Shown: positions 1-8,022 of the stretch, one piece after another
Position numbering within the stretch: the first letter of the stretch is position 1
How the letters are laid out: each line of letters starts with the position of its first letter
From: Candidatus Magasanikbacteria bacterium RIFCSPHIGHO2_02_FULL_48_18
Lineage (GTDB): Bacteria; Patescibacteriota; Patescibacteriia; Magasanikbacterales; UBA922
Reading direction: 5' to 3'
DNA length: 44,216 nucleotides
Assembly: GCA_001784285.1 (NCBI GenBank)
Contig: MFQC01000008.1
Coordinates: 1 to 44,216, forward strand
The notes under the pieces: model-generated
Told to the model about the DNA's origin: nothing
Database searches by the model: none
The model's input: only the letters and a program-made list of their open reading frames with translations
Translations under genes and position numbers: made by a program

Positions 1-2
1 GA

Positions 3-80
3 CCGCATCTCGGAAAACAGATGCATGGACTGACACCCGAAGAAAAATATCTAACTTTTATTGAAAAGTGTCACCCTTGA
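3..80 (+). CDS. C-terminal end of an unidentified protein (partial)
   Basis: An open frame enters from the left edge and stops with TGA at 78-80, giving about 25 residues ending in LTPEEKYLTFIEKCHP. The composition (Pro-Glu-Glu-Lys, amphipathic helix) looks like a genuine protein tail rather than random translation. Too little is present to assign a family. It ends about 40 bp before the promoter assigned to the next gene, so it is probably the last gene of an upstream unit. Confidence 0.45.
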   Translation, partial: PHLGKQMHGLTPEEKYLTFIEKCHP

Positions 81-120
81 AGGTGAACCGTACAGAGGAA
101 AAAACCAGCTATTTGAGGGC

Positions 121-149
121 TTGCGCTCTCGTTGAAAAACAGCTATACT
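121..149 (+). promoter_or_regulatory. Promoter of the MBL-fold/gyrA unit
   Basis: TTGCGC (121-126), 17 bp, TATACT (144-149). Predicted transcription start near 156, giving a short leader to the ATG at 185. It supports the start at 185 over the upstream ATG/GTG-type starts in the same frame. Confidence 0.55.
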
Positions 150-184
150 GCGCATGCGTTTCTTACTTTCTCTGTCTTCGTGAT

Positions 185-799
185 ATGCATATTTCATGGC
201 TTGGCGGGACGGCAATAAAAATACAAACTAAACCGTTTGACACCGATATCACCATTATCATAAATCCCTATAAACCGGTCCAGGGCGACTTTCCAAGAAG
301 TCTGTTATCGGATATTGCTCTTTTTTCGGCAAGGTCACACAATACTATCACTCTCATGGGCAACCCCTTCCTTTTGGAAACCCCGGGAGAGTGCGAAATC
401 AAAGGGGTGCTGGTGCATGGCATTGAGGGAAAGACGCCCGAAGAAATCTTGTTTCGCATTGACAGCGAACATATGAGCGTCGCCCATCTTGGATCCGGAA
501 AAACGCCTCTTGGCAACCAGCAAATTGACGCCCTTCAAGGCGTGGATATTCTTATTTTGCCTGTCGGCGGCGTCGACACCTATGACGCCGAAACGGCGAC
601 AAAAATTGCGAATATGCTTGAACCCCGCGTCATTATTCCGGTTGCCTACCGATGCGACAACGACCCCAAGGCCGACCCCATTGAGACATTTCTGAAAGAA
701 ATAGGCATTCCAGGAGAGAAAACGGAAAAAAAAGTCATCCTGAAGAAAAAAGACCTTCCTCAAGAGGAAACCAAAATTTTTGTCGTCTCCAAAGAATAA
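185..799 (+). CDS. Metallo-beta-lactamase-fold protein with degenerate metal site
   Basis: A 204-residue protein resembling the small UPF0173-type (Lactamase_B_3) branch of the metallo-beta-lactamase fold. Visible pieces are the N-terminal strand MHISWLGGTAIKI, the INPY strand end where active members have IDPF, a central AHLGSG segment, and C-terminal IIPVAYRC. In active relatives these positions read HxHxDH, HLGD and IPxHY. Here they read SARSHN, HLGSG and IPVAY, so most zinc ligands are gone and hydrolase activity is unlikely. I chose the ATG at 185 because it begins exactly at the conserved first strand and lies about 30 nt after a good promoter. The upstream 39 in-frame residues look like non-protein sequence. 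The stop overlaps the start of the next gene by one base, so it is translationally coupled and co-transcribed with gyrA. Confidence 0.75.
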   Translation: MHISWLGGTAIKIQTKPFDTDITIIINPYKPVQGDFPRSLLSDIALFSARSHNTITLMGNPFLLETPGECEIKGVLVHGIEGKTPEEILFRIDSEHMSVAHLGSGKTPLGNQQIDALQGVDILILPVGGVDTYDAETATKIANMLEPRVIIPVAYRCDNDPKADPIETFLKEIGIPGEKTEKKVILKKKDLPQEETKIFVVSKE

Positions 800-1359
800 T
801 GCCCGCGCACGGTATGCCCAAAACATCATCTTCAAAAAAATCAAAAAAAAGAACACTCGAGCCGGTATTTTCAAAGCAAATTGCCGCTGACATCAGTGAA
901 GCGGTTGAAAAAATACCCGACATGGTGCGGCGCCATCTCCGTTCTTCTCCCGTGAATTTGTATGCCCCCCAACCCTCCGCTCTGAACCGCGAGATCCAGC
1001 GCAAAAAACAGCGCCTTCTCTGGATTGGCGTCCTGTCGCTTGCCGTTGTGATTTTGGCGATGTGGGCATGGAACGCAAAAATTCTGTTGTATGCCATGAA
1101 CTACCGTGAAAAAAATCCTTCTCTTCTCGAGACTGCGCGAGAAGATTTTTATGATGCCGTAAGGACGGTCAATGAACACAATCAATTTCAAGAAATTATC
1201 AGTAAAAACGACGACGACAGACGAAAATCAAATAAAAAAAATGACGCGATTTTGGACAACTCCCTCTCGCTTATTACGGCCGCGCTCCGGTCCCAAACCG
1301 CCTCTTCCACCGAATCAGCCTCAACCACGAACGCAGTCTCTGAACCAGACTCGCTTTGA
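799..1359 (+). CDS. Single-pass membrane protein of unknown function
   Basis: A 186-residue protein starting in the taATG overlap with the upstream stop. It has a Lys/Ser-rich N-terminus (residues 1-20), a basic amphipathic stretch, one clear transmembrane helix (about residues 73-91, LLWIGVLSLAVVILAMW) and a mostly charged, Ser/Thr-rich C-terminal region. There is no signal peptide, so an N-in/C-out topology is likely. I do not recognise a family. It sits between the MBL-fold gene and gyrA in one transcription unit, 23 nt before the gyrA ATG. Its low-complexity tail (about residues 165-186) suggests loose constraint there. Confidence 0.7.
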   Translation: MPAHGMPKTSSSKKSKKRTLEPVFSKQIAADISEAVEKIPDMVRRHLRSSPVNLYAPQPSALNREIQRKKQRLLWIGVLSLAVVILAMWAWNAKILLYAMNYREKNPSLLETAREDFYDAVRTVNEHNQFQEIISKNDDDRRKSNKKNDAILDNSLSLITAALRSQTASSTESASTTNAVSEPDSL

Positions 1360-1382
1360 TCCACGTTTTCTATCCCTCGTGT

Positions 1383-3878
1383 ATGTCCACACCCACTGAC
1401 CCAACGCAACACGCATTATCAATCGGCGCCATACAACCGACAGAATTGATTGAAGAGATGAAGACCTCATACCTCGATTATGCCATGAGCGTTATTGTCG
1501 CGCGCGCGCTTCCCGATGTCCGCGACGGTTTGAAGCCGGTTCACCGGCGCATCCTCTACGCCATGTGGGATATTGGTTTGAAACACACGACAAAATTTCG
1601 AAAATCCGCGCATGTGGTGGGCGAAGTTATGGCCAAATACCACCCCCATGGAGATTCGGCAATTTACGACTCCTTGGTTCGCATGGCCCAAGATTTCAAC
1701 CTTCGCCATCCGCTGGTGTACGGGCAAGGCAACTTTGGATCCATGGATGGCGACAACGCGGCCGCGATGCGATATACCGAAGCAAAATTGCACGCGATTG
1801 CGGAAAACATGCTTGAGGATATTGAAAAACAAACGGTTGCATTTGTGCCCACGTATGATGGTTCGCACAAGGAACCGCGCGTTCTGCCAAACAAACTCCC
1901 CAATCTTCTTCTCAATGGGAGCATGGGTATTGCGGTCGGAATGGCAACAAATATTCCTCCGCATAATTTGGGTGAACTGTGCGACGGCATTATCTCTCTT
2001 ATTGACCGCCCAAAAGCCACGATCGAAGACTTGATGGAACTCATCAAAGGACCGGACTTTCCAACCGGCGGCATTATCTACAATAAAAAAGACATCGCCA
2101 TCGCCTACGCCACAGGACGAGGCGGCATTGTGATGCGGGCAAAAACCGACATTGAAGAAACCAAAAAAGGGACATTCCAGATTATTGTATCCGAAGTCAC
2201 CTATCAAACCAACAAAGCAAACCTGCTGGAAAAAATTGCAACCCTGGTTCAAGAAAAAAAGATCGACGGCATCAAAGACTTGCGGGATGAGTCCAACAAG
2301 GATGGCGTCCGCATTGTGATTGAACTGAAAAAAGAAGCGTACCCCAAAAAAGTGCTCAACCGCCTTTTTCAATTGACGGAATTGCAAACGACTTTTCACG
2401 TCAACATGATTGCCCTCGTTGACGGCATTCAGCCGCGTCTGCTCAACCTGAAAAGCGTTCTCGAAGAATTCGTCAAGCACCGCCAAGAAATTATACGCCG
2501 AAGAACCGAATTTGATCTGAACAAAGCAAAAGAGCGCGCCCATATTTTGGAAGGACTGAAAAAAGCGCTGGACAAAATCGACGCCGTGATCGCGACCATT
2601 CGAAAATCAAAAGACAAAGACGAGGCAAAAATAAACCTGATGAAAAAATTCGGTTTTACCGAACGCCAGACCGTTGCCATTTTGGAAATGCGGTTGCAAC
2701 AGCTCGCCAATTTGGAACGACAAAAAATTGAAAACGAATTACAGGAGAAAAAGTCCCTGATTAAAAAATTGGAATCCATTCTTGCAAACCCTAAAAAAAT
2801 TCTTGGGATTATCAAGGATGAAACAACGCAATTGAAAGAACAGTACGCCAACGAACGGCGAACAAAAATCGTCGCGCAGGGCGTAAAAGAGTTCAGCATT
2901 GAAGACGTGGTCCCGAATGAACCGACGATTATTCTTGCGACGAAGGATGGCTATATCAAGCGCATGCCTCTCGACACATTTAAAATCCAAGGCCGCGGCG
3001 GCAAGGGCGTGATCGGCCTTACCACCAAAGAAGAAGATGTTGCGGAACACCTCATCTCCACCCACACTCACGACAATATCCTCTTTTTTACCACCCGCGG
3101 CCGCGTCTTCCAATTGCGCGCGTACGACATCCCCCAGGCCACACGCACCGCAAAGGGCCAGGCGCTTGTTAATTTTCTTCAGCTTGCGCCAAACGAAAAA
3201 GTATCTTCCATTCTTTCGGTTGACGACGCGAACGCATATAAATTTCTTGTGATGGTCACCAGCAAAGGCGTCATCAAAAAAACCGCTCTCGAAGATTTTA
3301 CAAATGTCCGACGCTCCGGTCTCATTGCACTCAAAATAAAAACCGACGACATGCTGGAGTGGGTGCTCCCATCAAGCGGCAAAGATGATATTTTGCTCGT
3401 GACGTCTCTTGGCCAAGCCATACGGTTTAAAGAATCCGGCGTGCGATCAATGGGCCGCACCGCTAGCGGTGTTCGCGGCATGCGCCTCAAATCACATGAC
3501 GCCATTATCGGCATGAGCGTGATGGAGCCGGGACTCGTCAATAAAAAAGTGCTCGAACTCCTGGTCGTGTCTGAAAACGGATTGGGCAAGCGGACGCTCG
3601 TCAATGAATACAAAATTCAAGGCCGTGGCGGAAGCGGCATCAAAACCATGAATATTACTGCTAAGACCGGAAAAATTGTTGGCGCGCGTGTCATCAACAA
3701 TACGGAAAAACACGACCTCCTTATGATTTCCACAAAAGGCCAAGTGGTTCGCATTGACCTTGATGCGGTATCAACGCTCGGACGAGCAACGCAAGGCGTC
3801 CGAATCATGCGTTTTTCCGCCCATGGCGGGCCAAAAGAAGAGGGTGATACGGTGGTCGCGAATATCGCAATTTTATAA
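1383..3878 (+). CDS. gyrA: DNA gyrase subunit A
   Basis: An 831-residue type IIA topoisomerase breakage-reunion subunit, which works with GyrB to introduce negative supercoils. The N-terminal domain carries the quinolone-region motif HPHGDSAIYDSLVRMAQ with Ser and Asp at the positions equivalent to E. coli 83 and 87 (susceptible-type residues). The catalytic tyrosine is residue 131 in AAAMRYTEAKL. The C-terminal half is a beta-pinwheel with the gyrase-specific GyrA box IQGRGGKG and a second, imperfect copy (IQGRGGSG), which argues for gyrase rather than topoisomerase IV. I selected the ATG at 1383 over a TTG at 1356 because the latter only adds an unconserved nonapeptide. gyrB is not in the window. 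It converges on ruvA with 7 nt between stops and no recognisable terminator. Confidence 0.97.
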   Translation: MSTPTDPTQHALSIGAIQPTELIEEMKTSYLDYAMSVIVARALPDVRDGLKPVHRRILYAMWDIGLKHTTKFRKSAHVVGEVMAKYHPHGDSAIYDSLVRMAQDFNLRHPLVYGQGNFGSMDGDNAAAMRYTEAKLHAIAENMLEDIEKQTVAFVPTYDGSHKEPRVLPNKLPNLLLNGSMGIAVGMATNIPPHNLGELCDGIISLIDRPKATIEDLMELIKGPDFPTGGIIYNKKDIAIAYATGRGGIVMRAKTDIEETKKGTFQIIVSEVTYQTNKANLLEKIATLVQEKKIDGIKDLRDESNKDGVRIVIELKKEAYPKKVLNRLFQLTELQTTFHVNMIALVDGIQPRLLNLKSVLEEFVKHRQEIIRRRTEFDLNKAKERAHILEGLKKALDKIDAVIATIRKSKDKDEAKINLMKKFGFTERQTVAILEMRLQQLANLERQKIENELQEKKSLIKKLESILANPKKILGIIKDETTQLKEQYANERRTKIVAQGVKEFSIEDVVPNEPTIILATKDGYIKRMPLDTFKIQGRGGKGVIGLTTKEEDVAEHLISTHTHDNILFFTTRGRVFQLRAYDIPQATRTAKGQALVNFLQLAPNEKVSSILSVDDANAYKFLVMVTSKGVIKKTALEDFTNVRRSGLIALKIKTDDMLEWVLPSSGKDDILLVTSLGQAIRFKESGVRSMGRTASGVRGMRLKSHDAIIGMSVMEPGLVNKKVLELLVVSENGLGKRTLVNEYKIQGRGGSGIKTMNITAKTGKIVGARVINNTEKHDLLMISTKGQVVRIDLDAVSTLGRATQGVRIMRFSAHGGPKEEGDTVVANIAIL

Positions 3879-3885
3879 TATCAAT

Positions 3886-4458
3886 CTATCGCGTGATTCT
3901 CCGTAGCGCCTGCCGCAAAACCTCTTCGACGGTTTTGCCTTCTGTATCACAGTCATGAGATACCCGACGCGCTTCGTCTTTGCTGTACCCCATCGCAACC
4001 AAACCATCAATCACATCGCGCAACACCCCGCTATCAAACGCAGTCGAAGGTTCATCTCGTCCTTGGCCTACTTTTGACTTCAGTTCCACAACCAGTCTTT
4101 CTGCGGTTTTTTTGCCCATTCCTTGAACCGCAATCAAATACGCGCTGTCTCCTCGGCCGATCGCGTTCTTTACTTCAGGGAGCGACCCAAGAGAAAGAAT
4201 GTTGAGTGCGCTCTTTGGCCCAATGCCCTTGACGCTGAGAAGCAGGACAAAAAAAGAACGCTCATCCGTCGTTTCAAATCCATATAGCTCCATCGCGCTC
4301 TCCGATACTTTGAGGTAAGTATGGAGGGTGATGATATCGCCGGGAAAGCAAGAGAACGAATGCTGTACACGAAGCTCATAGCCAACGCCGCCATTGGTTT
4401 GCACGAGCACTGTATTGTTACCTCGCTCAATAACGGTTCCATGGATCAAGGCAATCAT
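3886..4458 (-). CDS. ruvA: Holliday junction DNA helicase subunit RuvA
   Basis: 190 residues, the usual RuvA length. RuvA tetramers bind four-way junctions and load the RuvB motor for branch migration. The N-terminal OB-fold starts MIALIHGTV. Two helix-hairpin-helix motifs follow (LLSVKGIGPKSALNILS and AVQGMGKKTAERLVVELK). The flexible linker leads to the small C-terminal RuvB-contact domain (DVIDGLVAMGYSKDEARRV). The ATG at 4458 gives the standard MI-type N-terminus; the longer in-frame upstream extension overlaps the preceding gene and is not RuvA-like. It lies 25 nt downstream of the GNAT-like gene and is probably the last gene of that operon. Confidence 0.96.
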   Translation of the reverse strand: MIALIHGTVIERGNNTVLVQTNGGVGYELRVQHSFSCFPGDIITLHTYLKVSESAMELYGFETTDERSFFVLLLSVKGIGPKSALNILSLGSLPEVKNAIGRGDSAYLIAVQGMGKKTAERLVVELKSKVGQGRDEPSTAFDSGVLRDVIDGLVAMGYSKDEARRVSHDCDTEGKTVEEVLRQALRRITR

Positions 4459-4483
4459 ACAAAGAGATGAAAAAGAAAAAAAA

Positions 4484-5386
4484 TTATGGCGTGTGCTCCA
4501 TTTTTTCCCATTGATAAAACGGTATTTTCTGCAAATGCCACCGCTCTTTCCAATTGCAATCATGCCGGCCGGCATAAAATATTTTGGCGCCGATCTCAAT
4601 GGCTTTTTGGATATTGAGCAATATCAAATAGTTGCCAATGTTGGGAATGCCCTTTTTGTTGGAACCAAACAAAACCAGCTCGTACGTATCTTCGTACACC
4701 ATTGAAAAAGAAACGGACTGCACCGCGCCGTCAATGTCGAGGCTCATAAAGGAGGGAGTAAATGGCTCTCGCATGAGGTTGTGAAAAATTGCGACGTTTG
4801 ACGGGGTATGAAAAATAGATTCTTCCCCAATGGCTTCTTTATTAAATGCGATGAGGGGGTCGATGTCTGCCAATCGATTTTCAACCAATACAGGATGAAG
4901 CGCTTCCATATCTCGGACAATCCGCTTCAATCGATTCCGGGTCTTTGCTTTGAAAAAACGATCCAAGTAATCCATATACCCGGTCATATCATGAATGTCC
5001 AAAAAATATCGGTACACATACGGCGTGTGGTCCGCGCCGGGCGGAATATCCCCTTCAATGCTTGTTAATGCAAATGGAGCCGGGACACGGGCATAAAAAT
5101 CCGGAATATGCGATGCAAAACGCGGATCCGCAAACACGCGGTTGCCTTCCATAAATGGTCCGCCAAAAAAATCCACAAGTCCTGTTTTTTTATTTCTTTC
5201 AAGCGGGAGAACCCCAAAAGGGACGCCGTTTTCTTCCCCGACGATAAAAAAATAATCGCAATTGTTTTGTTCAAAAAAACAATGCCGAAAATCCCAATCG
5301 TCATAGACGATCCGTTTGGGTGAAAATTGTTTCCACAGCGTTTCGCACGTTTCTTTGCTCTGCGCTATTCTCAAATCAATACCCAT
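4484..5386 (-). CDS. FemAB/GNAT-like acyl- or aminoacyl-transferase
   Basis: 300 residues that look like the Acetyltransf_6 / FemAB-like GNAT group. There is an N-terminal recognition half (CDYFFIVGEENGVPFGVLPL), a basic helix KAKTRNRLKRIVRD typical of the domain junction, and a C-terminal GNAT-like core (FMSLDIDGAVQSVSFSMVYEDTYEL, then GIPNIGNYLILLNIQKAIE). Relatives transfer amino acids or acyl groups onto peptidoglycan precursors or amino sugars. The ATG at 5386 sits 2 nt after the stop of the two-domain ATP-grasp gene, so the pair is almost certainly co-translated and may act in one ligation/transfer pathway. The substrate cannot be told from sequence. Confidence 0.75.
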   Translation of the reverse strand: MGIDLRIAQSKETCETLWKQFSPKRIVYDDWDFRHCFFEQNNCDYFFIVGEENGVPFGVLPLERNKKTGLVDFFGGPFMEGNRVFADPRFASHIPDFYARVPAPFALTSIEGDIPPGADHTPYVYRYFLDIHDMTGYMDYLDRFFKAKTRNRLKRIVRDMEALHPVLVENRLADIDPLIAFNKEAIGEESIFHTPSNVAIFHNLMREPFTPSFMSLDIDGAVQSVSFSMVYEDTYELVLFGSNKKGIPNIGNYLILLNIQKAIEIGAKIFYAGRHDCNWKERWHLQKIPFYQWEKMEHTP

Positions 5387-5388
5387 AT

Positions 5389-7806
5389 TCAGGCTTTTTC
5401 CCGATTGTATCGCCGAATCGCGACGCGAATAATTTCTTCCAGGACATCCCCATACTCCATTCCCATCACCTTGGCCGTTAACACCGTGGAGCTGTCAGGA
5501 TTAAGGCATGGATTTGGGTTGATTTCAATCACAAAAGGATTGCCGTCTTTGTCAACGCGCAATTCCACCCGTCCATAATCCCGGCAACCAAGAATGCGAT
5601 ACGTATCAAGCGATATTTCCGTAATAAGCGCCTCGAGACGTTTGCTGATATTTTTTACGGGCCGCTGAATGGTAATGTGTTTGTAATTGTAGACAGGGTG
5701 ATTCTCCCACTTCATTTCGTACGAACACACGGACCACCCGCCTTCCGGCATGTGGTAGACGTACCGAGAAAGGGGCAATACGCGCAGATCGTCGCGGTCA
5801 TTGCCAAGAATCGAAACATCGTATTCGTCCCCTGCGATAAACTCTTCAATAAGAACCGGATTCTTGAGTTCTTCAAGGATAAAGCGTATTTGTTTTTTTA
5901 GTTGGTGGGCACTGGTGACCACGGAATCTTTGGTAATGCCGATTGAATTGTCGCTATTGGCCGGTTTCACAATAAGCGGAAATTCCATTTCCTTATCCAC
6001 ATCGTCATCAAGGTCATAGACATAATCCCATTTTGGCGTCGGAATGCTATGATAGGATAAAATCTTTTTCATCCGAATTTTATCCATGCACAAGGCAAGC
6101 GAAAACGAGTCCGATCCGGTATATGGGATTTGAAGAATGTCGAGCATCGCGGCCGCCTGCGGCTCAAGAGCGCCTGACCCATGCACTCTTTCCGCCAAAT
6201 TAAATATGAGATCCACCGAACTAGCCTTTATGTCATGAAATGCTTTTTCCGGATCATTCAAATCAAAAAAGGACGTGGCATATCCGATTTTTTGAAGCGT
6301 CTTTTGCGCTTCGGAGGCCACAAACGCGATCTCCTGCTCTTCCGGGGCATGGTTCGAGTCTGCGCCATTTCCAAGAATGCCCACACGAAGTCCGCGCTGA
6401 TTTTTGAGCGCAATGCGGCGAAACCGCTCTTGTTTGGAGGCTTTTACAATAAGATTTTTTTTCAATACCGCGGAAGAAAAGCGCGTCCCGCGCAAGGTTT
6501 TTCCAATAGACGAATCCGAAGCAAACTTGGCAACTTTATAGGATACGCGCTTTCGAATAGATTCCATATTGTCCTCTGCATCAATCGAATTTTCTCCGGA
6601 CACGGTCAGCCACCCCAGATAATCGTACCCATCCGGAGGAATAAAAATCGGATCGCCAATTTCTTTATAAAAATGAAATTCTTCCACATACTGCTGTTTT
6701 TCTATAGTGTCGGGTATGTCGAGTTCAGACAGCACGCCGGAGTTATCGGCAAGAAAATATTCGCCGACAATATATTTTTTTGGTACAGCCGGTTTTTCTA
6801 CTTTGCTATAAATGCCGCACGCGACTTTTGCCGCGTATTCAATGAGGTCAACTCCCCAAGCGCCTTTGACAAATGAATACACCTCGTCGCCTCCCATGCG
6901 CAGGTTGACTTCAATCGGAACCGGGCCGCGCTTGGTTGACTTTGCCTCAAAGTGAATACAGCCGTTTTGGACACCCACCTTTTCCAATGTCTCTTCGGCC
7001 ATCTCTATCAGCGCCCGCTGGTCTTGTTCCGGGAGGCTCGACGGTATGGCTTGACCTGTTTCTACAAAAAATGGCTCCCGCGTTTGATAATTGTCCGAGA
7101 TGGAATAAAATTTTATTTTTCCATTTTGAACCAAAATATCCATGTCCACTTCGTCGCCATCGATGTATTCTTCGACCATCATGGAAAGATCTTCCCATTC
7201 ATGACAATCTTCATGCGTATAAAACTGAGATTTTGCGTACCGATAGCTTTCCATCAATTCCTCTTTATTTTCCACTTTAACCACAAAAGCGCTTGATGAC
7301 CCGTAAATCGGTTTAAGTACCAGTGGAAATGGCATATCTTCACCCAGGGCGGATAATGCGGCTTCGGATTGTATCAATTGGTGCCGAGGAACCGGCAAGC
7401 CATAGGTGGCACACGTTTCTCGGAACAGATATTTATTTCGGATGTTTTTGGAAACACTGTATGGAATGCCAATAAAATTAAAACGGTCAATAATCTTGGA
7501 CGTCAATAAGACGCTTTCTTCCCAAAAGGTGAGCGCGCCATCAACCACGACATCACGGTTGATTTTGAAAAAACTTTTGATGGCGTTGAGGCATTCGCTG
7601 TGATTGTTGGTGTCTGCCAAAATCCAATGGTCAACATAATTTTCCGCCCAATTTTTTTCCTTGTTCAGCATAACGAGCGTCACCCCTAATTTTTTTAACC
7701 GCTGAAGCGTAAACCTCTTTTTGGGACCGCCGGTGTGAACGACCAAGAGCGTTTTTCCTGTCAAACTGCTCTCTTTTTTCGCTTTCCTTTTTTGATGGTC
7801 AATCAT
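5389..7806 (-). CDS. Tandem ATP-grasp ligase (carboxylase-like plus D-Ala-D-Ala-ligase-like)
   Basis: An 805-residue cytosolic enzyme made of two ATP-grasp ligases in one chain. The first half (about residues 10-430) has the nucleotide loop GSSSAFVVKV, EEYIDGDEVDMDILV and the metal-binding strand IEVNLRMGGDE, like carbamoyl-phosphate-synthase/biotin-carboxylase-type grasp domains. The second half begins at LRVGILGNGAD and reads like D-alanine-D-alanine ligase: NLAERVHGSGALEPQAAAML, LIVKPANSDNSIGI, EEFIAGDEYDVSIL and the metal strand FVIEINPNPCLNPDS. Each half would ligate a carboxylate to an amine using ATP, so the protein could make a tripeptide-like bond series or a modified peptide. It is coupled by 2 nt to the GNAT-like gene. 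The ATG at 7806 overlaps the stop of a candidate leader peptide (ATGA) and lies just after a terminator-like hairpin. True substrates are unknown. Confidence 0.82.
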   Translation of the reverse strand: MIDHQKRKAKKESSLTGKTLLVVHTGGPKKRFTLQRLKKLGVTLVMLNKEKNWAENYVDHWILADTNNHSECLNAIKSFFKINRDVVVDGALTFWEESVLLTSKIIDRFNFIGIPYSVSKNIRNKYLFRETCATYGLPVPRHQLIQSEAALSALGEDMPFPLVLKPIYGSSSAFVVKVENKEELMESYRYAKSQFYTHEDCHEWEDLSMMVEEYIDGDEVDMDILVQNGKIKFYSISDNYQTREPFFVETGQAIPSSLPEQDQRALIEMAEETLEKVGVQNGCIHFEAKSTKRGPVPIEVNLRMGGDEVYSFVKGAWGVDLIEYAAKVACGIYSKVEKPAVPKKYIVGEYFLADNSGVLSELDIPDTIEKQQYVEEFHFYKEIGDPIFIPPDGYDYLGWLTVSGENSIDAEDNMESIRKRVSYKVAKFASDSSIGKTLRGTRFSSAVLKKNLIVKASKQERFRRIALKNQRGLRVGILGNGADSNHAPEEQEIAFVASEAQKTLQKIGYATSFFDLNDPEKAFHDIKASSVDLIFNLAERVHGSGALEPQAAAMLDILQIPYTGSDSFSLALCMDKIRMKKILSYHSIPTPKWDYVYDLDDDVDKEMEFPLIVKPANSDNSIGITKDSVVTSAHQLKKQIRFILEELKNPVLIEEFIAGDEYDVSILGNDRDDLRVLPLSRYVYHMPEGGWSVCSYEMKWENHPVYNYKHITIQRPVKNISKRLEALITEISLDTYRILGCRDYGRVELRVDKDGNPFVIEINPNPCLNPDSSTVLTAKVMGMEYGDVLEEIIRVAIRRYNREKA

Positions 7807-7919
7807 ACCAAAAATAAAAAAACCAAGATGCCGCAACCGGCCCTTGGCACTGTATGGATAGAAAAATATTGAGAGGAAGATCCCCCTTCTTCTGAGTCTT
7901 CTGACCATGCAAGGTCCAT
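7803..7919 (-). CDS. Candidate 38-residue leader peptide
   Basis: A small ORF from ATG 7919 to TGA 7803-7805, inside the leader of the tandem ATP-grasp gene. It starts MDLAWSEDSEEGGSSSQYF and ends in a hydrophobic GCGILVFLFLV tail encoded by the terminator's U-tract. Its stop overlaps the downstream start as ATGA, so ribosomes finishing it could restart directly on the ATP-grasp gene. Its last third is the terminator hairpin itself, so translating it would melt the hairpin. No Shine-Dalgarno is visible. It is a candidate only. Confidence 0.35.
   Translation of the reverse strand: MDLAWSEDSEEGGSSSQYFSIHTVPRAGCGILVFLFLV
7811..7847 (-). terminator. Leader terminator/attenuator hairpin of the ATP-grasp gene
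   Basis: On the minus strand CCAAG (7847-7843) pairs with CTTGG (7827-7823), with an inner GCCG/CGGC stem (7830-7841), followed by TTTTTTTATTTT (7822-7811). It sits only 4 nt before the ATP-grasp ATG at 7806 and downstream of a promoter at 7979-8006, so it lies in the leader and not at the end of a gene. It may also stop read-through from pepA. Confidence 0.6.
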
Positions 7920-7978
7920 AGAAAAATACGGGACGAATGGGTAAAATGAGAAAGTTAAAAGCGACCCCCTAAGTCCGC

Positions 7979-8006
7979 ATTGTACCACCCATAAGACAAA
8001 GATCAA
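7979..8006 (-). promoter_or_regulatory. Promoter of the ATP-grasp/GNAT/ruvA unit
   Basis: On the minus strand TTGATC (8006-8001), 16 bp, TACAAT (7984-7979), with an extended -10 TGG immediately upstream. Predicted start is near 7972, giving a leader of about 165 nt to the ATG at 7806. The 7807-8022 gap between pepA and the ATP-grasp gene is filled by this promoter and leader. Confidence 0.6.
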
Positions 8007-8022
8007 GAGGTGTGGATAAATA

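Noticed and set aside
1467-2543. A 358-codon minus-strand frame within gyrA
   Set aside because: Antisense shadow of a well-conserved gyrase region; its product has no recognisable feature.
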